A stretch of DNA of 64,000 bases from Verrucomicrobiota bacterium (GCA_023443455.1 JAEZUE010000103.1:92970-156969); one strand, 5' to 3'. Positions 24,260-33,750 are shown, counted from the first letter of the stretch. Notes: generated by a model not told the origin, from the letters alone. A program made the numbers and translations.

Positions 24260-24328
24260 AGGAAAAGAGAGTTTCGAGTTTCTGTTTCAGGTTTCCGGTT
24301 TCGCGCAGCGAAACCTCAGTTTTTCACG

Positions 24329-25744
24329 TCAGGCACTGACGTGAAAAACTTCGCGGGCGTCGGCGACATGGCCGGTGAGCGCGGCGGCGGCGACCATGAG
24401 CGGGCTCATGAGGATCGTGCGGCCGGTGGGGCTGCCCTGGCGGCCCTTGAAGTTGCGGTTCGACGAGCTGGCGGAGACCTGGTCGCCGATGAGCTTGTCG
24501 GGATTCATCGCCAGACACATCGAGCAGCCGGCCTCGCGCCACTCGAAGCCCGCCTCGGCGAGAATCTTGTCGAGACCGAGCTTCTGGCACTGGAGGGCGA
24601 CGATCTGCGAACCGGGCACCGCGATGGCCTTGATGCCGGGGGCGACCTTGCGGCCCTTCACGTAACGGGCGACCTCCTCGAAGTCGGAGAGGCGTCCGTT
24701 GGTGCAGGAGCCGAGGAAGGCGACGTCGATCTTGGTGCCCTTGATCGGGGCGCCGGGCGCGAACTTCATGTACTCGAGCGCCTCGACGATCGAGGCCTTC
24801 TCGTCGGCCGAAGCAGCCGACTCCGGGGTCGGGATACACTCGCCCACGCCGATCGCCTGGCCGGGATTGATGCCCCAGGTCACGGTCGGCTCGATGGTGG
24901 CGGCGTCGATCTTGACGACGTCGTCGTAGTGGCAGCCCGGATCCGAGGCGAAGGACTTCCAGCTCTCGACCGCGGCGTCCCACGCGGCGCCCTTCGGCGC
25001 GTACGGGCGGCCCTTGAGGTAGGCGAAGGTGGTCTCGTCGGGATTGACGTAGCCCACGCGCGCGCCGCCCTCGATGGACATGTTGCACACGGTCATGCGT
25101 TCTTCCATCGTCATGCGGTCGAAGGCCTCGCCGGCGTACTCGTAGGCGAAACCGGTGCCGCCGTTCACGCCGAGCGTGCGGATGATGTGGAGGATGATGT
25201 CCTTCGCATAGACGCCGGGGCGGAGCTTCCCGTTGACCTCGATGCGGCGGACCTTGAGCGCGCCCAGCGCCATGGTCTGGGTCGCGAGCACGTCGCGGAT
25301 CTGCGTGGTGCCGATGCCGAAGGCGATCGCACCGAACGCGCCGTGGGTCGAGGTGTGCGAGTCGCCGCAGGCGATCGTCGTGCCCGGTTGGGTGATACCC
25401 TGCTCGGGGCCGACGATGTGCACGATGCCCTGCTTGCCCGTGGAACGCTCGAAGAAGGTGATGCCGAACTCCGCGCAGTTCTGGCGGAGCGCGTTCATCA
25501 TGGCCTGCGCAAGCGGGTCGGCGTAGGGCTCGGCGAACTGGTCGGTCGGCACGATGTGGTCGACCGTGGCGAAGGTGCGGTGCGGCATCGCGACCTTGAG
25601 CTTGAGGTCGCGGAGCATGCCGAACGCCTGCGGGCTGGTGACCTCGTGGATGAGGTGCGTGCCGATGAGGAGCTGGGTCTGGCCGTTCGCCAACTGGCGG
25701 ACGGTGTGGGCTTCCCAGACTTTTTGGAACAGTGATTTGGCCAT
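24329..25744 (-). CDS. leuC: 3-isopropylmalate dehydratase large subunit
   Basis: 471 residues, matching usual LeuC length. It starts MAKSLFQKVWEAHTV at 25744; the frame runs a further 18 codons upstream without similarity. The three 4Fe-4S ligands are visible: Cys in FLGSCTNGR and the pair in GCSMCLAMNPD. HLIHEVTSPQAF and GDSHTSTHGAFGAIAFGIG are conserved aconitase-family motifs. It forms the catalytic half of the isomerase with LeuD. The divergent LysR-type regulator begins 84 bp away, and its product probably controls this operon. Confidence 0.98.
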   Translation of the reverse strand: MAKSLFQKVWEAHTVRQLANGQTQLLIGTHLIHEVTSPQAFGMLRDLKLKVAMPHRTFATVDHIVPTDQFAEPYADPLAQAMMNALRQNCAEFGITFFERSTGKQGIVHIVGPEQGITQPGTTIACGDSHTSTHGAFGAIAFGIGTTQIRDVLATQTMALGALKVRRIEVNGKLRPGVYAKDIILHIIRTLGVNGGTGFAYEYAGEAFDRMTMEERMTVCNMSIEGGARVGYVNPDETTFAYLKGRPYAPKGAAWDAAVESWKSFASDPGCHYDDVVKIDAATIEPTVTWGINPGQAIGVGECIPTPESAASADEKASIVEALEYMKFAPGAPIKGTKIDVAFLGSCTNGRLSDFEEVARYVKGRKVAPGIKAIAVPGSQIVALQCQKLGLDKILAEAGFEWREAGCSMCLAMNPDKLIGDQVSASSSNRNFKGRQGSPTGRTILMSPLMVAAAALTGHVADAREVFHVSA

Positions 25745-25828
25745 GGTGAAAAGCGGTTGGTTGGACCGAAGGGCCGGAGAATAGCACAGAGTTGCCATGC
25801 CGGGGAAATACTTGTTTGGTCACCGGTG

Positions 25829-26731
25829 ATGCCTCGCGAGTATCAATTTCCCTTCGAACTGCGCCACCTGGTCTATTTCCGCGAGGTCGCGCGCCGGCTG
25901 CATTTTCGCGCCGCCGCCGAGGCGCTCGGTGTCGCCCAGCCCGCTCTGAGCCGGCAGATCGCGCAGCTCGAGCAGTCGCTCGGAATCGACCTGCTGCAAC
26001 GCACCCGGCGCAAGGTCGAGCTGACCCCCGCCGGCCGCGCCCTCCTCGAGCGCTCCGCACCGATCCTGCGCGACCTCCACCGCCTGCCCAGCGACCTCGC
26101 CGCGGTCGTGGGCGGACAACACGGCCGGGTCCGTGTCGGCTTCACCGGCCTGGCCATGGCCACGGTGCTCCCCGGCATCCTGCGCGAATTCAACAAGGCG
26201 TATCCGGGAATCCGGCTCGAACTCAACGAGTCGCCCACCGCGACCCAACTCCCCGCCCTGCTCGCCGGCGACATCGACTGCGGCTTCTTCCACCCCGACG
26301 CTGCGACTCCGGCCCTCGAGACACGCACCCTCCTGCGCGAAAAAAACGGCGTGCTCCTGCCGAAAGACCACCCGCTGGCCCGCCGCAAGGAACTCCGCCT
26401 GCGCGATCTCGCCGACACCGCCTTCGTGCTCTTTCCGCGCCAGCACAACCCCGGCTTCTACGACCGCATTCTCGCCGCCTTCGCGTCCGCCAAGATCGCG
26501 CCGCGCATCGCCGAGGAGGTCTGGCCGCGCGCCAACGGCATCGGGCTGGTGCGCGCCGGCGTGGGCGCCACCTTCATGCCGCCCTCCGAGGCGAAACAGC
26601 TCCCGCCCGACATCGTCTTCCGCGAACTCACCGGTCCCGCCCCCGAGAGCCGTTTGGTGGTCGGCTGGAGAGCCAGTCCACCACCCGAGCCTGCCCTCGC
26701 CGCCTTCCTGACCATAGCCGGGCGCCCGTGA
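25829..26731 (+). CDS. LysR-family transcriptional regulator, divergent from leuCD
   Basis: 300 residues. The N-terminal winged helix-turn-helix is clear (ELRHLVYFREVARRLHFRAAAEALGVAQPALSRQIAQLEQSLGIDLLQRTRRKVELTPAGRALL). The rest is the effector-binding domain starting RVRVGFTGLAMATVLPGILREF, with VGxxG-type strands and a LVRAGVGATFMPPSEAKQ segment. The N-terminal insert EYQFPFELRHL is like the CatR/BenM group. LysR regulators often act on divergent neighbours; the 84-bp gap with leuC makes leuCD the likely target, possibly with a leucine-pathway intermediate as effector (inference). Confidence 0.92.
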   Translation: MPREYQFPFELRHLVYFREVARRLHFRAAAEALGVAQPALSRQIAQLEQSLGIDLLQRTRRKVELTPAGRALLERSAPILRDLHRLPSDLAAVVGGQHGRVRVGFTGLAMATVLPGILREFNKAYPGIRLELNESPTATQLPALLAGDIDCGFFHPDAATPALETRTLLREKNGVLLPKDHPLARRKELRLRDLADTAFVLFPRQHNPGFYDRILAAFASAKIAPRIAEEVWPRANGIGLVRAGVGATFMPPSEAKQLPPDIVFRELTGPAPESRLVVGWRASPPPEPALAAFLTIAGRP

Positions 26732-26979
26732 AGACGCCCCGCCCGGGCCCCAGCATCCCGAATCCCCGACCACACCGTGGGTGCCCCTTTCCGCGCCCGG
26801 ATCGCAACGGGAGCACCCGGACTTCAACAAAACGAGCTGCGACCGATAAACACGGAGTGCTCGGGCATCGGCTCAGATTTCTACCGCATCTCAACGAGTT
26901 CGCAGCGAACTCCGCCAGATGCTCGCCGCGCTCGACCAGTGCGGTTTCCCCCGGGGAGCCGGCTGGCGCCTCGCTGCCG

Positions 26980-28113
26980 ATGCCAGTCCTCTTCGCTTCA
27001 TTCACCGACAACGAGACCGCCGAAATGATCGGCCTCGCCCTGCTCACCCTGTCGCTGGCCTTCACGCTGTTCTTCTATCGGCGCATGGTCCGAAAGGCCC
27101 AGCATTCGGAGTTGCAGCTTCGTCGACTGCTCGAGGCCGCACCTTTCGCCATCGGCGTCACCCGGCGCTCGACCGGAGAGTTCCTCTTTGCCAACCGCCA
27201 CGCGATCCGGCTGCTCGCGCTCGATCCCGAAACCTACCGCGGCCAATCCGTGCCCTACGTCGATCGGGAGAAGGGCCGCGCCCGCATGCTCGCCGAGTTC
27301 GAGAACCACGGCCGCGTCCAGGACATGGAGATGGAGTTCGTGGCCTACGACGGACGGCGGTTTCCCGTGCTCGGCTCGGTTGCCCCGTGCGATTTCGGCC
27401 GCGAAGAGGCCCTCATCGGCACCTTTCAGGACATATCGATCCAGAAGGAAGCGGAGCTCAAGGTCCGGGCCAGCGAAGCCCGGCTTCGGGCGCTCTTCCA
27501 GACCGTCCCCGATGGTATCGTAGTTTTAGACACGAACGGCATCGTCAAACAGGTGTCCGAGACCTGTGCCGAACTCGTCGGCGACACCAATCTCGCCCAC
27601 CACCTCGGGGCGCAAATCCTCGATTATGTCGCGGCGAACGATCGGCCCATCGCCGCCGAACTGCTGCACAAACTCGTCGCCGGCCAACCGCGCGAGATCG
27701 TTCCCTACCGGATACGCCACAACGATGGCACCGAGGTCTGGGTCGAGCCCAAGGGTGTCGTCATCGTCGATCCGGTCACGCAGGAGCGGATGGTGATTCT
27801 CGTGCTGCGCAACATCACCAAACGCCGCCAGGCCGAGGAGCAATTGGCCGCGCACGCCGCGGAACTCCAGGAGGCCCTGGCGCGCATCACCCACCTGCAG
27901 AACGAGTTTCTCCGCGTCTGCGCCTGGACCAAACAGGTCAACATCGACGGCCAGTGGATGCCGATCGACCACTACCTCGCGAAGCACCTCGGTTTCAAAC
28001 TCTCGCACGGCATCTCCGAGGAAGGCCTCGCCATTCTCGGAGCGCCCCCGGAGCAGCCCGAGCCGCCGAAAACCAAAGAGGCGGACCGGAACCCACCGTC
28101 GTCAAAGCTCTAG
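26980..28113 (+). CDS. Membrane-anchored two-PAS-domain sensor protein without kinase domain
   Basis: 377 residues. One N-terminal membrane helix (AEMIGLALLTLSLAFTLFFY) is followed by PAS domain 1 (about 45-155, ending IGTFQDISIQKEAE), PAS domain 2 (about 165-290, ending VILVLRNITKRRQAEE) and a coiled coil leading to a final module with FLRVCAWTKQVNIDGQWMPIDHYLAKHLGFKLSHGI. That module resembles the C-terminal element found in many PAS proteins with a CxxC pair and a second cysteine pair, but here most cysteines are replaced. There is no histidine-kinase, GGDEF or EAL domain, so the output is unknown. The 248 bp before it hold no gene. Confidence 0.8.
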   Translation: MPVLFASFTDNETAEMIGLALLTLSLAFTLFFYRRMVRKAQHSELQLRRLLEAAPFAIGVTRRSTGEFLFANRHAIRLLALDPETYRGQSVPYVDREKGRARMLAEFENHGRVQDMEMEFVAYDGRRFPVLGSVAPCDFGREEALIGTFQDISIQKEAELKVRASEARLRALFQTVPDGIVVLDTNGIVKQVSETCAELVGDTNLAHHLGAQILDYVAANDRPIAAELLHKLVAGQPREIVPYRIRHNDGTEVWVEPKGVVIVDPVTQERMVILVLRNITKRRQAEEQLAAHAAELQEALARITHLQNEFLRVCAWTKQVNIDGQWMPIDHYLAKHLGFKLSHGISEEGLAILGAPPEQPEPPKTKEADRNPPSSKL

Positions 28114-28234
28114 CACACCGGCGATGTCGAGCGCGCGGGCTGAAGCACCGCGCCACTGCCGCGGCGGCGATGGCGCGCCGCCCTTCAAGAAAAGGGACGG
28201 CACCCGGGGCCAAGCGGCGCAGTGGCCGCCGACC

Positions 28235-30499
28235 TCACTCCACGCGGAACGTCGCCTTGTGCAGCTCGCTGTCGCGCGACGACGGGCCGACCAGGATCTC
28301 GAACTCGCCGGGCTCGACCACGGTGCGCCCCTCGGCATCCACGATCGCGAACGCCTCGAACGGCAGCGTGACCGCCACGGCCTTCTTCTCCCCGGGTTCG
28401 AGGTGCACGCGCGCAAAACCCTTCAGCGCCTTGTCGACCCACGTGACTGACGTCACCACGTCGCGCACGTAGACCTGCACGATCTCGTCGCCCGCCCGCG
28501 CCCCGGTGTTCTCGACCTCGACCGAGACCGACACCGTGCCGCCTTGCGCCAACGTCTGCGCACCGAGGCGCACACTAGAGTAGCGGTATGTCGTGTAGCT
28601 CAGACCGTGGCCGAACGGGAACAACGGTTCCTGCGTGAGATCCGCATACCGGTTGCCATGTTGGCCTCGCACCTGGCTGTAGAACACCGGCTGTTGCCCG
28701 ACGTGCACCGGAATCGAGATCGCCAGTTTGCCGCTCGGGTTGAGCTGGCCGAAAACGGCCTCGGCGATCGCGCGCCCACCCTCCATGCCCGGGTTGAAAC
28801 CTTCGAGGATCGCCGCGGCATTCTTGACCGTCGCCGGTAGCACGAGCGGTTTGCTGTTCACCAGCACGACCACCAGCGGCTTGCCGGTCTTCGCGAGCGC
28901 TTCGAGCAGCGCGAGTTGTCCGCCCTGCAGTTCGAGCGTCGCGGTGCTCTTCTCCTCGCCGACGTACTTCAGGCTGTCGCCGACCACGGCCACGACCACA
29001 TCGGCCGCCTGCGCCGCCGCGACCGCGGCGGGCACTCCGGACAGATCGTCGTCGTCGATCGAGCAACCACGGGAGTACGACACCGCGCAACCCTGAGGCA
29101 CCAAGGCGCGGATACCGTCGAGCACGGTCGTCACTTTCTCGCGCGGCTGCGTGCCGGCCTCCGGCGGATGCTGGGGCGAACCCAGGCACCAGTCGCCGAG
29201 CTGGTTGATGGCATCGTCGGCGTTCGGACCCACGACCGCGATCGACTTCACTTTCGCGGAGTCGAGCGGCAGGAGGCCGTTGTTCTGCAACAGCACGAGC
29301 GTCTCGCGCGCCGAGCGCAGGTTGAGTTCACGATGCTCGGGCTTGGCGATCTCGAGCGCGGCCTTCGCCAGGTCCGGCCGGCGCGGATTCTCGAAGAGCC
29401 CCATGCGAAACTTCAGCGCGAGCAAACGGCGCACCGGCGCGTCGATCTCCGACTCCGCCAGCTTGCCGCTGCGCACCGCCTCGAGCGCTCCTTCGAAGAA
29501 CTGCGGCGTCGTCATCATGATGTCGTTGCCCGCGCGCAGCGCCATCGTGGCGGCGTCCGCGTAGGTCGCACACACCTTCTGCTCGTACACGAGACGACCG
29601 ACGTTGTCCCAGTCGGTGACGAGCACGCCCTCGAAGCCCCACTCGTCCTTCAGGACGTCGTGGAGCAGCCAACGGTTCGCGGTCGACGGCACGCCGTCCA
29701 TCGACTGGTAGCCGGTCATGAAGGTCATCGCGCCGGCCTCCACCGCGCGCTTGAACGGCGGCAGGAAATAGCTGCGCAACTTGCGCCGCGAGATGTCGGC
29801 CTCGGAGGCGTCGCGCCCGCCCTGTGTTTCCGAATAGCCGGCATAGTGCTTGGCCGTCGCCAGCACCGCTGTGGGATCGCTCAACCCGCTGCCCTGGTAG
29901 CCGCGGATCAGCGCCGCCCCGAATTCGCCGATCAGATACGGATCCTCGCCGAAGGTCTCGCCCACCCGGCCCCAGCGCAGGTCGCGGGTCAGACAGAACA
30001 GCGGCGAAAACGTCCAATGGATACCGGTCGGCGCCATCTCCTCGGCGGTCACCCGGCCGATCTGTTCGAGCAGTTCCGGGTCCCACGCCGAGGCCATGGC
30101 GATCTGCGTCGGGAAGATCGTCGCGCCCTTCCAGAACGAGTGCCCGTGGATGCCGTCCTCGCCGATGAGCAGCGGGATGCCGAGCCGGTTCTGCGCCGCC
30201 AAGTCCATCGCCCGGTCGATCTTCGCCCCGAGAATGTGGAGCAGCGAACCGGGATGGCGGGTGTTGATGAACGACAGGTCGTCCGACCGTGCGTCGTACA
30301 TCATCAGCTGCCCGACCTTCTCCTCGAGCGTCATGCGGCCGAGCAGGTCGGCGACGCGTTGGTCGACGGGCAGGGAAGAATCGAGATAGGCGGGTGTGCT
30401 CATGGGAGATTCGGAAGCGGCAGTGGAAACGCCGGAGAGAAACGGGAGAGAAGTCAGGCCGAGCGCGGCCAAACATACGGAGGGGAGAAAGCGGGCCAT
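28235..30499 (-). CDS. bglX: Secreted GH3 beta-glucosidase (BglX-like)
   Basis: 754 residues. A signal peptide (residues 1-30) precedes a GH3 barrel with LGIPLLIGEDGIHGH, the KHYAGYSETQGGRD segment and the nucleophile Asp296 in LVTDWDN. Next come the alpha/beta sandwich domain (GPNADDAINQLGDWCLG; GDSLKYVGEEKS) and a C-terminal fibronectin-III-like domain (GHGLSYTTYRYSS, then EVENTGARAGDEIVQVYV). It should remove terminal glucose from beta-linked oligosaccharides, probably in the periplasm. The ATG at 30499 opens the signal peptide; the frame extends upstream through repeat DNA without coding sense. It stands alone, convergent with the PAS gene. Confidence 0.93.
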   Translation of the reverse strand: MARFLPSVCLAALGLTSLPFLSGVSTAASESPMSTPAYLDSSLPVDQRVADLLGRMTLEEKVGQLMMYDARSDDLSFINTRHPGSLLHILGAKIDRAMDLAAQNRLGIPLLIGEDGIHGHSFWKGATIFPTQIAMASAWDPELLEQIGRVTAEEMAPTGIHWTFSPLFCLTRDLRWGRVGETFGEDPYLIGEFGAALIRGYQGSGLSDPTAVLATAKHYAGYSETQGGRDASEADISRRKLRSYFLPPFKRAVEAGAMTFMTGYQSMDGVPSTANRWLLHDVLKDEWGFEGVLVTDWDNVGRLVYEQKVCATYADAATMALRAGNDIMMTTPQFFEGALEAVRSGKLAESEIDAPVRRLLALKFRMGLFENPRRPDLAKAALEIAKPEHRELNLRSARETLVLLQNNGLLPLDSAKVKSIAVVGPNADDAINQLGDWCLGSPQHPPEAGTQPREKVTTVLDGIRALVPQGCAVSYSRGCSIDDDDLSGVPAAVAAAQAADVVVAVVGDSLKYVGEEKSTATLELQGGQLALLEALAKTGKPLVVVLVNSKPLVLPATVKNAAAILEGFNPGMEGGRAIAEAVFGQLNPSGKLAISIPVHVGQQPVFYSQVRGQHGNRYADLTQEPLFPFGHGLSYTTYRYSSVRLGAQTLAQGGTVSVSVEVENTGARAGDEIVQVYVRDVVTSVTWVDKALKGFARVHLEPGEKKAVAVTLPFEAFAIVDAEGRTVVEPGEFEILVGPSSRDSELHKATFRVE

Positions 30500-30588
30500 A
30501 CGAGGCTCAACAAACTGGCTGCGCAAACACGCCCGCCAAGCGTGAACCCGCTCCGGTGCAGCAAAACGCCGAAGCACTCCAACGCACC

Positions 30589-30840
30589 GTGGCGCTGCTC
30601 GCCAGAGCAGCGATGCTTCGAACGCAGCAACGGCTCTTCGCCCACACAATCCCCTCGGGCCCCATCCACCACCGGCACGGAGGCCGGCGCCACGATCATC
30701 AGCCCGCAAGCGCGTGACGCAGGAGTCCCTGCCTGCGATCCGAAACTACCGTGGCGCTGCTCGCCGGAGCAGCGGTCCGCCAACCCGGCGCGCGGTTCTC
30801 GTGAGCCGAATCCGGCTCGGCGTGACGCCTCGCCCCACCC
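30589..30840. repeat. Cluster of REP-like hairpins (families B and C)
   Basis: A GTGGCGC-headed pair occupies 30589-30693 (GTGGCGC at the left end, GGCGCCAC at the right). A further family-B half starts at 30714 (GTGACGCAGGAGTCCCTGCC), and part of family C lies near 30800-30840. These fill most of the gap between the GH3 and DUF192 genes. Nothing else is evident in 30500-30864. Confidence 0.75.
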
Positions 30841-30864
30841 TGCGCAAAGCCGTTGGAGCCCAGC

Positions 30865-31395
30865 TCACTCCAACCCGAAACGCCGCGGCTCGGCGCCGCG
30901 GGCCTTCAGTGCGGCCTTGAGCCCTTCGAGGTCGAGTTGGGCGCCGGTCCCGACACCGCCATTGCGGTACCAGTTCTGGTTCATCTCGATCGCGATCTGC
31001 AGGTCCGCCGTGTTCGAGCGCACCGAGCGCTCGTCGTGCGGATAGAGCTGGCGCACCTCGCGCAGCACGCCCTTCGCGTCGAAGAAACCGATGTCGAGCG
31101 GAAGGAGCGTGTTGCGCATCCAGAAACTCATCTGCTGCGGCTGCGGATAGATGAAGAGCATGCCGTCGTTCGCCCCGAGCGAGGGGCGCTCCATCAGCCC
31201 ACGCTGCATCTCGGGCGGCGTCAGCGCGATCTGCAGGCGGGCCTCGCGGCTGCCGATCTTGATCGGGAAATAGTCCGCCACCGTTTTGGTCACGGCCGGC
31301 TTGTCGTCCCCACCGCAGCCAGGCAGCACCACCACCGCGGACAACGCGGCGCAGATGATCAGTGAACGGGCGAGAAGGCGGCGGAGTTTCAACAT
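30865..31395 (-). CDS. DUF192-family lipoprotein
   Basis: 176 residues. The signal LLARSLIICAALSAVVV ends in the lipobox LPGC (Cys27). The mature part holds the DUF192 core: ALTPPEMQRGLMERPSLGANDGMLFIYPQPQQMSFWMRNTLLPLDIGFFDAKGVL, with the conserved RGLM and FWMRNTLxPLDIxF motifs. DUF192 proteins are small beta-barrels of unsettled function, sometimes fused to or near stress genes. The start at 31395 yields a proper lipoprotein signal; a longer in-frame reading hides it. The M24 peptidase gene is divergent, 61 bp away at its chosen start. Confidence 0.88.
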   Translation of the reverse strand: MLKLRRLLARSLIICAALSAVVVLPGCGGDDKPAVTKTVADYFPIKIGSREARLQIALTPPEMQRGLMERPSLGANDGMLFIYPQPQQMSFWMRNTLLPLDIGFFDAKGVLREVRQLYPHDERSVRSNTADLQIAIEMNQNWYRNGGVGTGAQLDLEGLKAALKARGAEPRRFGLE

Positions 31396-31456
31396 GGCGG
31401 AAGCGGGATTGCCGGCGAGGATGCGCGTGCCTACCGTGCGCGCAAAACGTTTTCCC

Positions 31457-32599
31457 GTGGCCAAGAAACCAACCGCACCTTCACCGCTCCTTTACGCCGA
31501 CTCGGAGCGCGACCCCAACCAGCTCTACTTCACCGGAATCTCGGTGCCGGACCCGTTCCTCGCCTTCGGCGTGGGCAAGAAGAAGTATGGAGTCTTCAAC
31601 GCCCTCGAGTTTTCCCGCGCCCGGAAGGAGTCGCAGCTCGATGTCGTGCTCTCGCTCGAGGAGTGCCGGGAGCGCGCCGAAAAGCGTTTCCCCGACACCA
31701 AGGTCGGCACCGCCGAGATCATCGCCAACCTCGCCCACGAGCTCGGCCAACGGCACTTCGTCGTGCCCGACGACTTTCCCGCCAAGATTGCGTTCGAGCT
31801 CTTCGACCTCGGCCTGGCGATCGGCTTCGCCGAAGGCTCGTTTTTCCCCGCACGCGACCTGAAGAGCCCGATCGAGCTACTGGCGATCCAGGAGGGCAAC
31901 CGCTGCAGCGCCCGCGGCTTCGTCGCCGTCGAGCGCATCCTAAAAGCCAGCACGATCAAGAGCGGCGTGCTGCGCTTCGAGGGCAAGGTGCTCACCTCCG
32001 AGCGCCTCAAGTTCGCGATCGAGACCGCGTGCCTCGAGGCCGGTGCGATCTCGCTCAACACCATCGTGGCCGGCGGCGACCAGGCCTGCGACCCGCACTG
32101 CCGCGGCGAGGGGCCGATCCGCGCCAACGAACTGCTCATCGTCGACATCTTCCCGCGCGTGACCGCCAGCGGCTACCACGGCGACATGACCCGCACCTAT
32201 CTGAAAGGCACCGCCTCCGACGCGCAGCGCAAGCTCGTCGCCGCCGTGCACTCGGCCCAGAAGCTCGCGCTCGGCGCCATCCGCGCCGGCCGCAACGGAC
32301 GCAAGATCCACGAGGCGGTCGTCGCCCACTTCGAACAGCTCGGCTACATGACCACGCGCGACGATAACGGCGCCCGCGGCTTCTTCCACGGCACCGGCCA
32401 CGGCCTCGGGCTCGCCGTGCACGAGTACCCGCGCGTCTCCACCGTCGACAACATCCTCAAAAAGGGCCACGTCGTCACCGTCGAGCCCGGCCTCTACTAT
32501 CCCGGCCTCGGCGGCTGCCGTATCGAGGATGTGGTGCACGTGACCGCCACCGGCTGCGAGCTGCTCTCGAAGCATCCCTACCGCTGGGAGTTCGCCTGA
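31457..32599 (+). CDS. M24-family metallopeptidase (Xaa-Pro aminopeptidase-like)
   Basis: 380 residues from a GTG at 31457; an ATG at 31421 would add 12. The N-terminal creatinase-like domain (about 1-190) leads into the pita-bread catalytic domain. All metal ligands are visible: Asp in LLIVDIFPR, Asp in YHGDMTRTY, His in GTGHGLGLAVHEYP, Glu in TVEPGLYYPG and Glu in RIEDVVHVT. It would cleave an N-terminal residue before proline, or act on a dipeptide, in the cytoplasm. No signal peptide is present. It is divergent from the DUF192 lipoprotein and followed by REP repeats. Confidence 0.9.
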   Translation: MAKKPTAPSPLLYADSERDPNQLYFTGISVPDPFLAFGVGKKKYGVFNALEFSRARKESQLDVVLSLEECRERAEKRFPDTKVGTAEIIANLAHELGQRHFVVPDDFPAKIAFELFDLGLAIGFAEGSFFPARDLKSPIELLAIQEGNRCSARGFVAVERILKASTIKSGVLRFEGKVLTSERLKFAIETACLEAGAISLNTIVAGGDQACDPHCRGEGPIRANELLIVDIFPRVTASGYHGDMTRTYLKGTASDAQRKLVAAVHSAQKLALGAIRAGRNGRKIHEAVVAHFEQLGYMTTRDDNGARGFFHGTGHGLGLAVHEYPRVSTVDNILKKGHVVTVEPGLYYPGLGGCRIEDVVHVTATGCELLSKHPYRWEFA

Positions 32600-32613
32600 C
32601 GTCCGACTCGAAC

Positions 32614-32760
32614 GTGGCGCAGGCGTCCCTGCCTGCGATCCCCGGCTCCGCCGTGGCGCCGCTCGCCAGAGCGGCGATGGCTCCACCGCCGCAGCGCCAC
32701 TGCGCCTACACAGTCCCCTCCGGCACCATCCGCCACCACCGGCTTGGAGGCCGGCGCCAC
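32614..32760. repeat. REP pair, family B (GTGGCGC-headed)
   Basis: 147 bp bounded by GTGGCGC and GGCGCCAC. It contains three hairpins, among them GCAGGCGTCCCTGCCTGC and GCCGCTCGCCAGAGCGGC. Similar elements are at 30589, 59689 and 59941. Confidence 0.8.
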
Positions 32761-32792
32761 CGCCCCATCCCCGCCATCCGGCACGCAAACGC

Positions 32793-32863
32793 GTGGCGCA
32801 CGCGTCCCTGCCTGCGATCCCCAGCTCCGCCGCGGCACTGCTCGTGAAAGTAGCGATGGTTGG
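32793..32863. repeat. Partial REP, family B
   Basis: It starts GTGGCGCACGCGTCCCTGCC like the neighbouring copy at 32614 and then degenerates. Together with that copy it fills most of the 32600-32917 gap, in which no gene is visible. Confidence 0.65.
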
Positions 32864-32917
32864 TCCGCCGCCACCGACCACCGCTCACTGCCCACCGTCC
32901 ACCGACCACCGTCCTCC

Positions 32918-33748
32918 ATGCCCGAGCTCGCCGAAGTTGAATTCTTCCGACGCCAATGGAATCCGGGCCGCGGGCACCGGATCACCGCCGTGGAGGTGCA
33001 TCCACGTGCCCGAGTCTTCCGCGACACCGGAGCGAAGACCGTGGCCGAGGCGCTGCGCGGAACCGTGTTCCGCGCCTCGGAAGCCGCGGCCAAGCAGATG
33101 CTCTTCCGCTTCGGCGACGCCGTCTGGCTCGGCGTCCACCTCGGCATGAGCGGCGAACTCTCGGCGCAGCCGGCCGACCATCGCCCCGGCAAGCACGACC
33201 ATCTCGTGCTCCGCACCGCCGAGCATGCCCTCGTGTTCACCGACCCGCGAATGTTCGGCCGCATCGATCTCCACCTGGACTCCGCGCCGCCGCCTTGGTG
33301 GACCATGCTGCCGCCCCCGATCCTCTCAAAGGCGTTCACCGCCGCCGAGGTCGCCGCGTTTCTCCAACGCCGCGGCCGTGCACCGATCAAAGCCGTGCTG
33401 CTCATGCAGGAACGTTTCCCCGGCATCGGCAACTGGATGGCCGACGAAATCCTGTGGCGCGCCGCGCTGCATCCCCGTCGTGCCGCCGGGTCCCTCTCGC
33501 CCGCGGAGATCCGCACACTCTGGCGCGAGTGCCGCCGCGTGGCCCGCATGGCCCTCGACACCATCGCGGGTCGAACCGAAGCGGACACCCCGCCCGCCCT
33601 CAACGCCCGTATTCCCGGTCGCTGGCTTTTCAACCACCGCTGGGAAGACGGCGGCAATTGCCCCCGCACCGGCTGTCCCCTCGTGCGCGAACAGATCGGC
33701 GGCCGCACCACCTGCTGGTCCCCGGCGCGGCAGGTATTGAGGTATTGA
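32918..33748 (+). CDS. Fpg/Nei-family DNA glycosylase with altered zinc finger
   Basis: 276 residues. The N-terminus MPELAEVEFFRRQW keeps the catalytic Pro2 and Glu3 (usual form PELPEVE). The beta-sandwich is followed by the helix-two-turn-helix with VLLMQERFPGIGNWMADEILWRA, the Gly-Ile-Gly-Asn region that contacts DNA, and then a C-terminal zinc-finger-like segment. It would excise oxidised bases and nick the strand. The finger reads NCPRTGC then GGRTTCWSPARQ, so only three of the four usual cysteines are present and the last pair is broken. No other part is damaged, so the gene is probably still expressed. Confidence 0.9.
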   Translation: MPELAEVEFFRRQWNPGRGHRITAVEVHPRARVFRDTGAKTVAEALRGTVFRASEAAAKQMLFRFGDAVWLGVHLGMSGELSAQPADHRPGKHDHLVLRTAEHALVFTDPRMFGRIDLHLDSAPPPWWTMLPPPILSKAFTAAEVAAFLQRRGRAPIKAVLLMQERFPGIGNWMADEILWRAALHPRRAAGSLSPAEIRTLWRECRRVARMALDTIAGRTEADTPPALNARIPGRWLFNHRWEDGGNCPRTGCPLVREQIGGRTTCWSPARQVLRY

Positions 33749-33750
33749 AA

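Noticed and set aside
28114..28234. Inverted GCCACTG/CAGTGGC pair between PAS and GH3 genes as a terminator
   Set aside because: The arms are short and far apart and no T-run follows on either strand.
28441..28462. GTGACTGACGTCAC-like palindrome resembling the terminator core
   Set aside because: It lies inside the GH3 coding sequence, has no A/T runs and lacks the GGTC centre.
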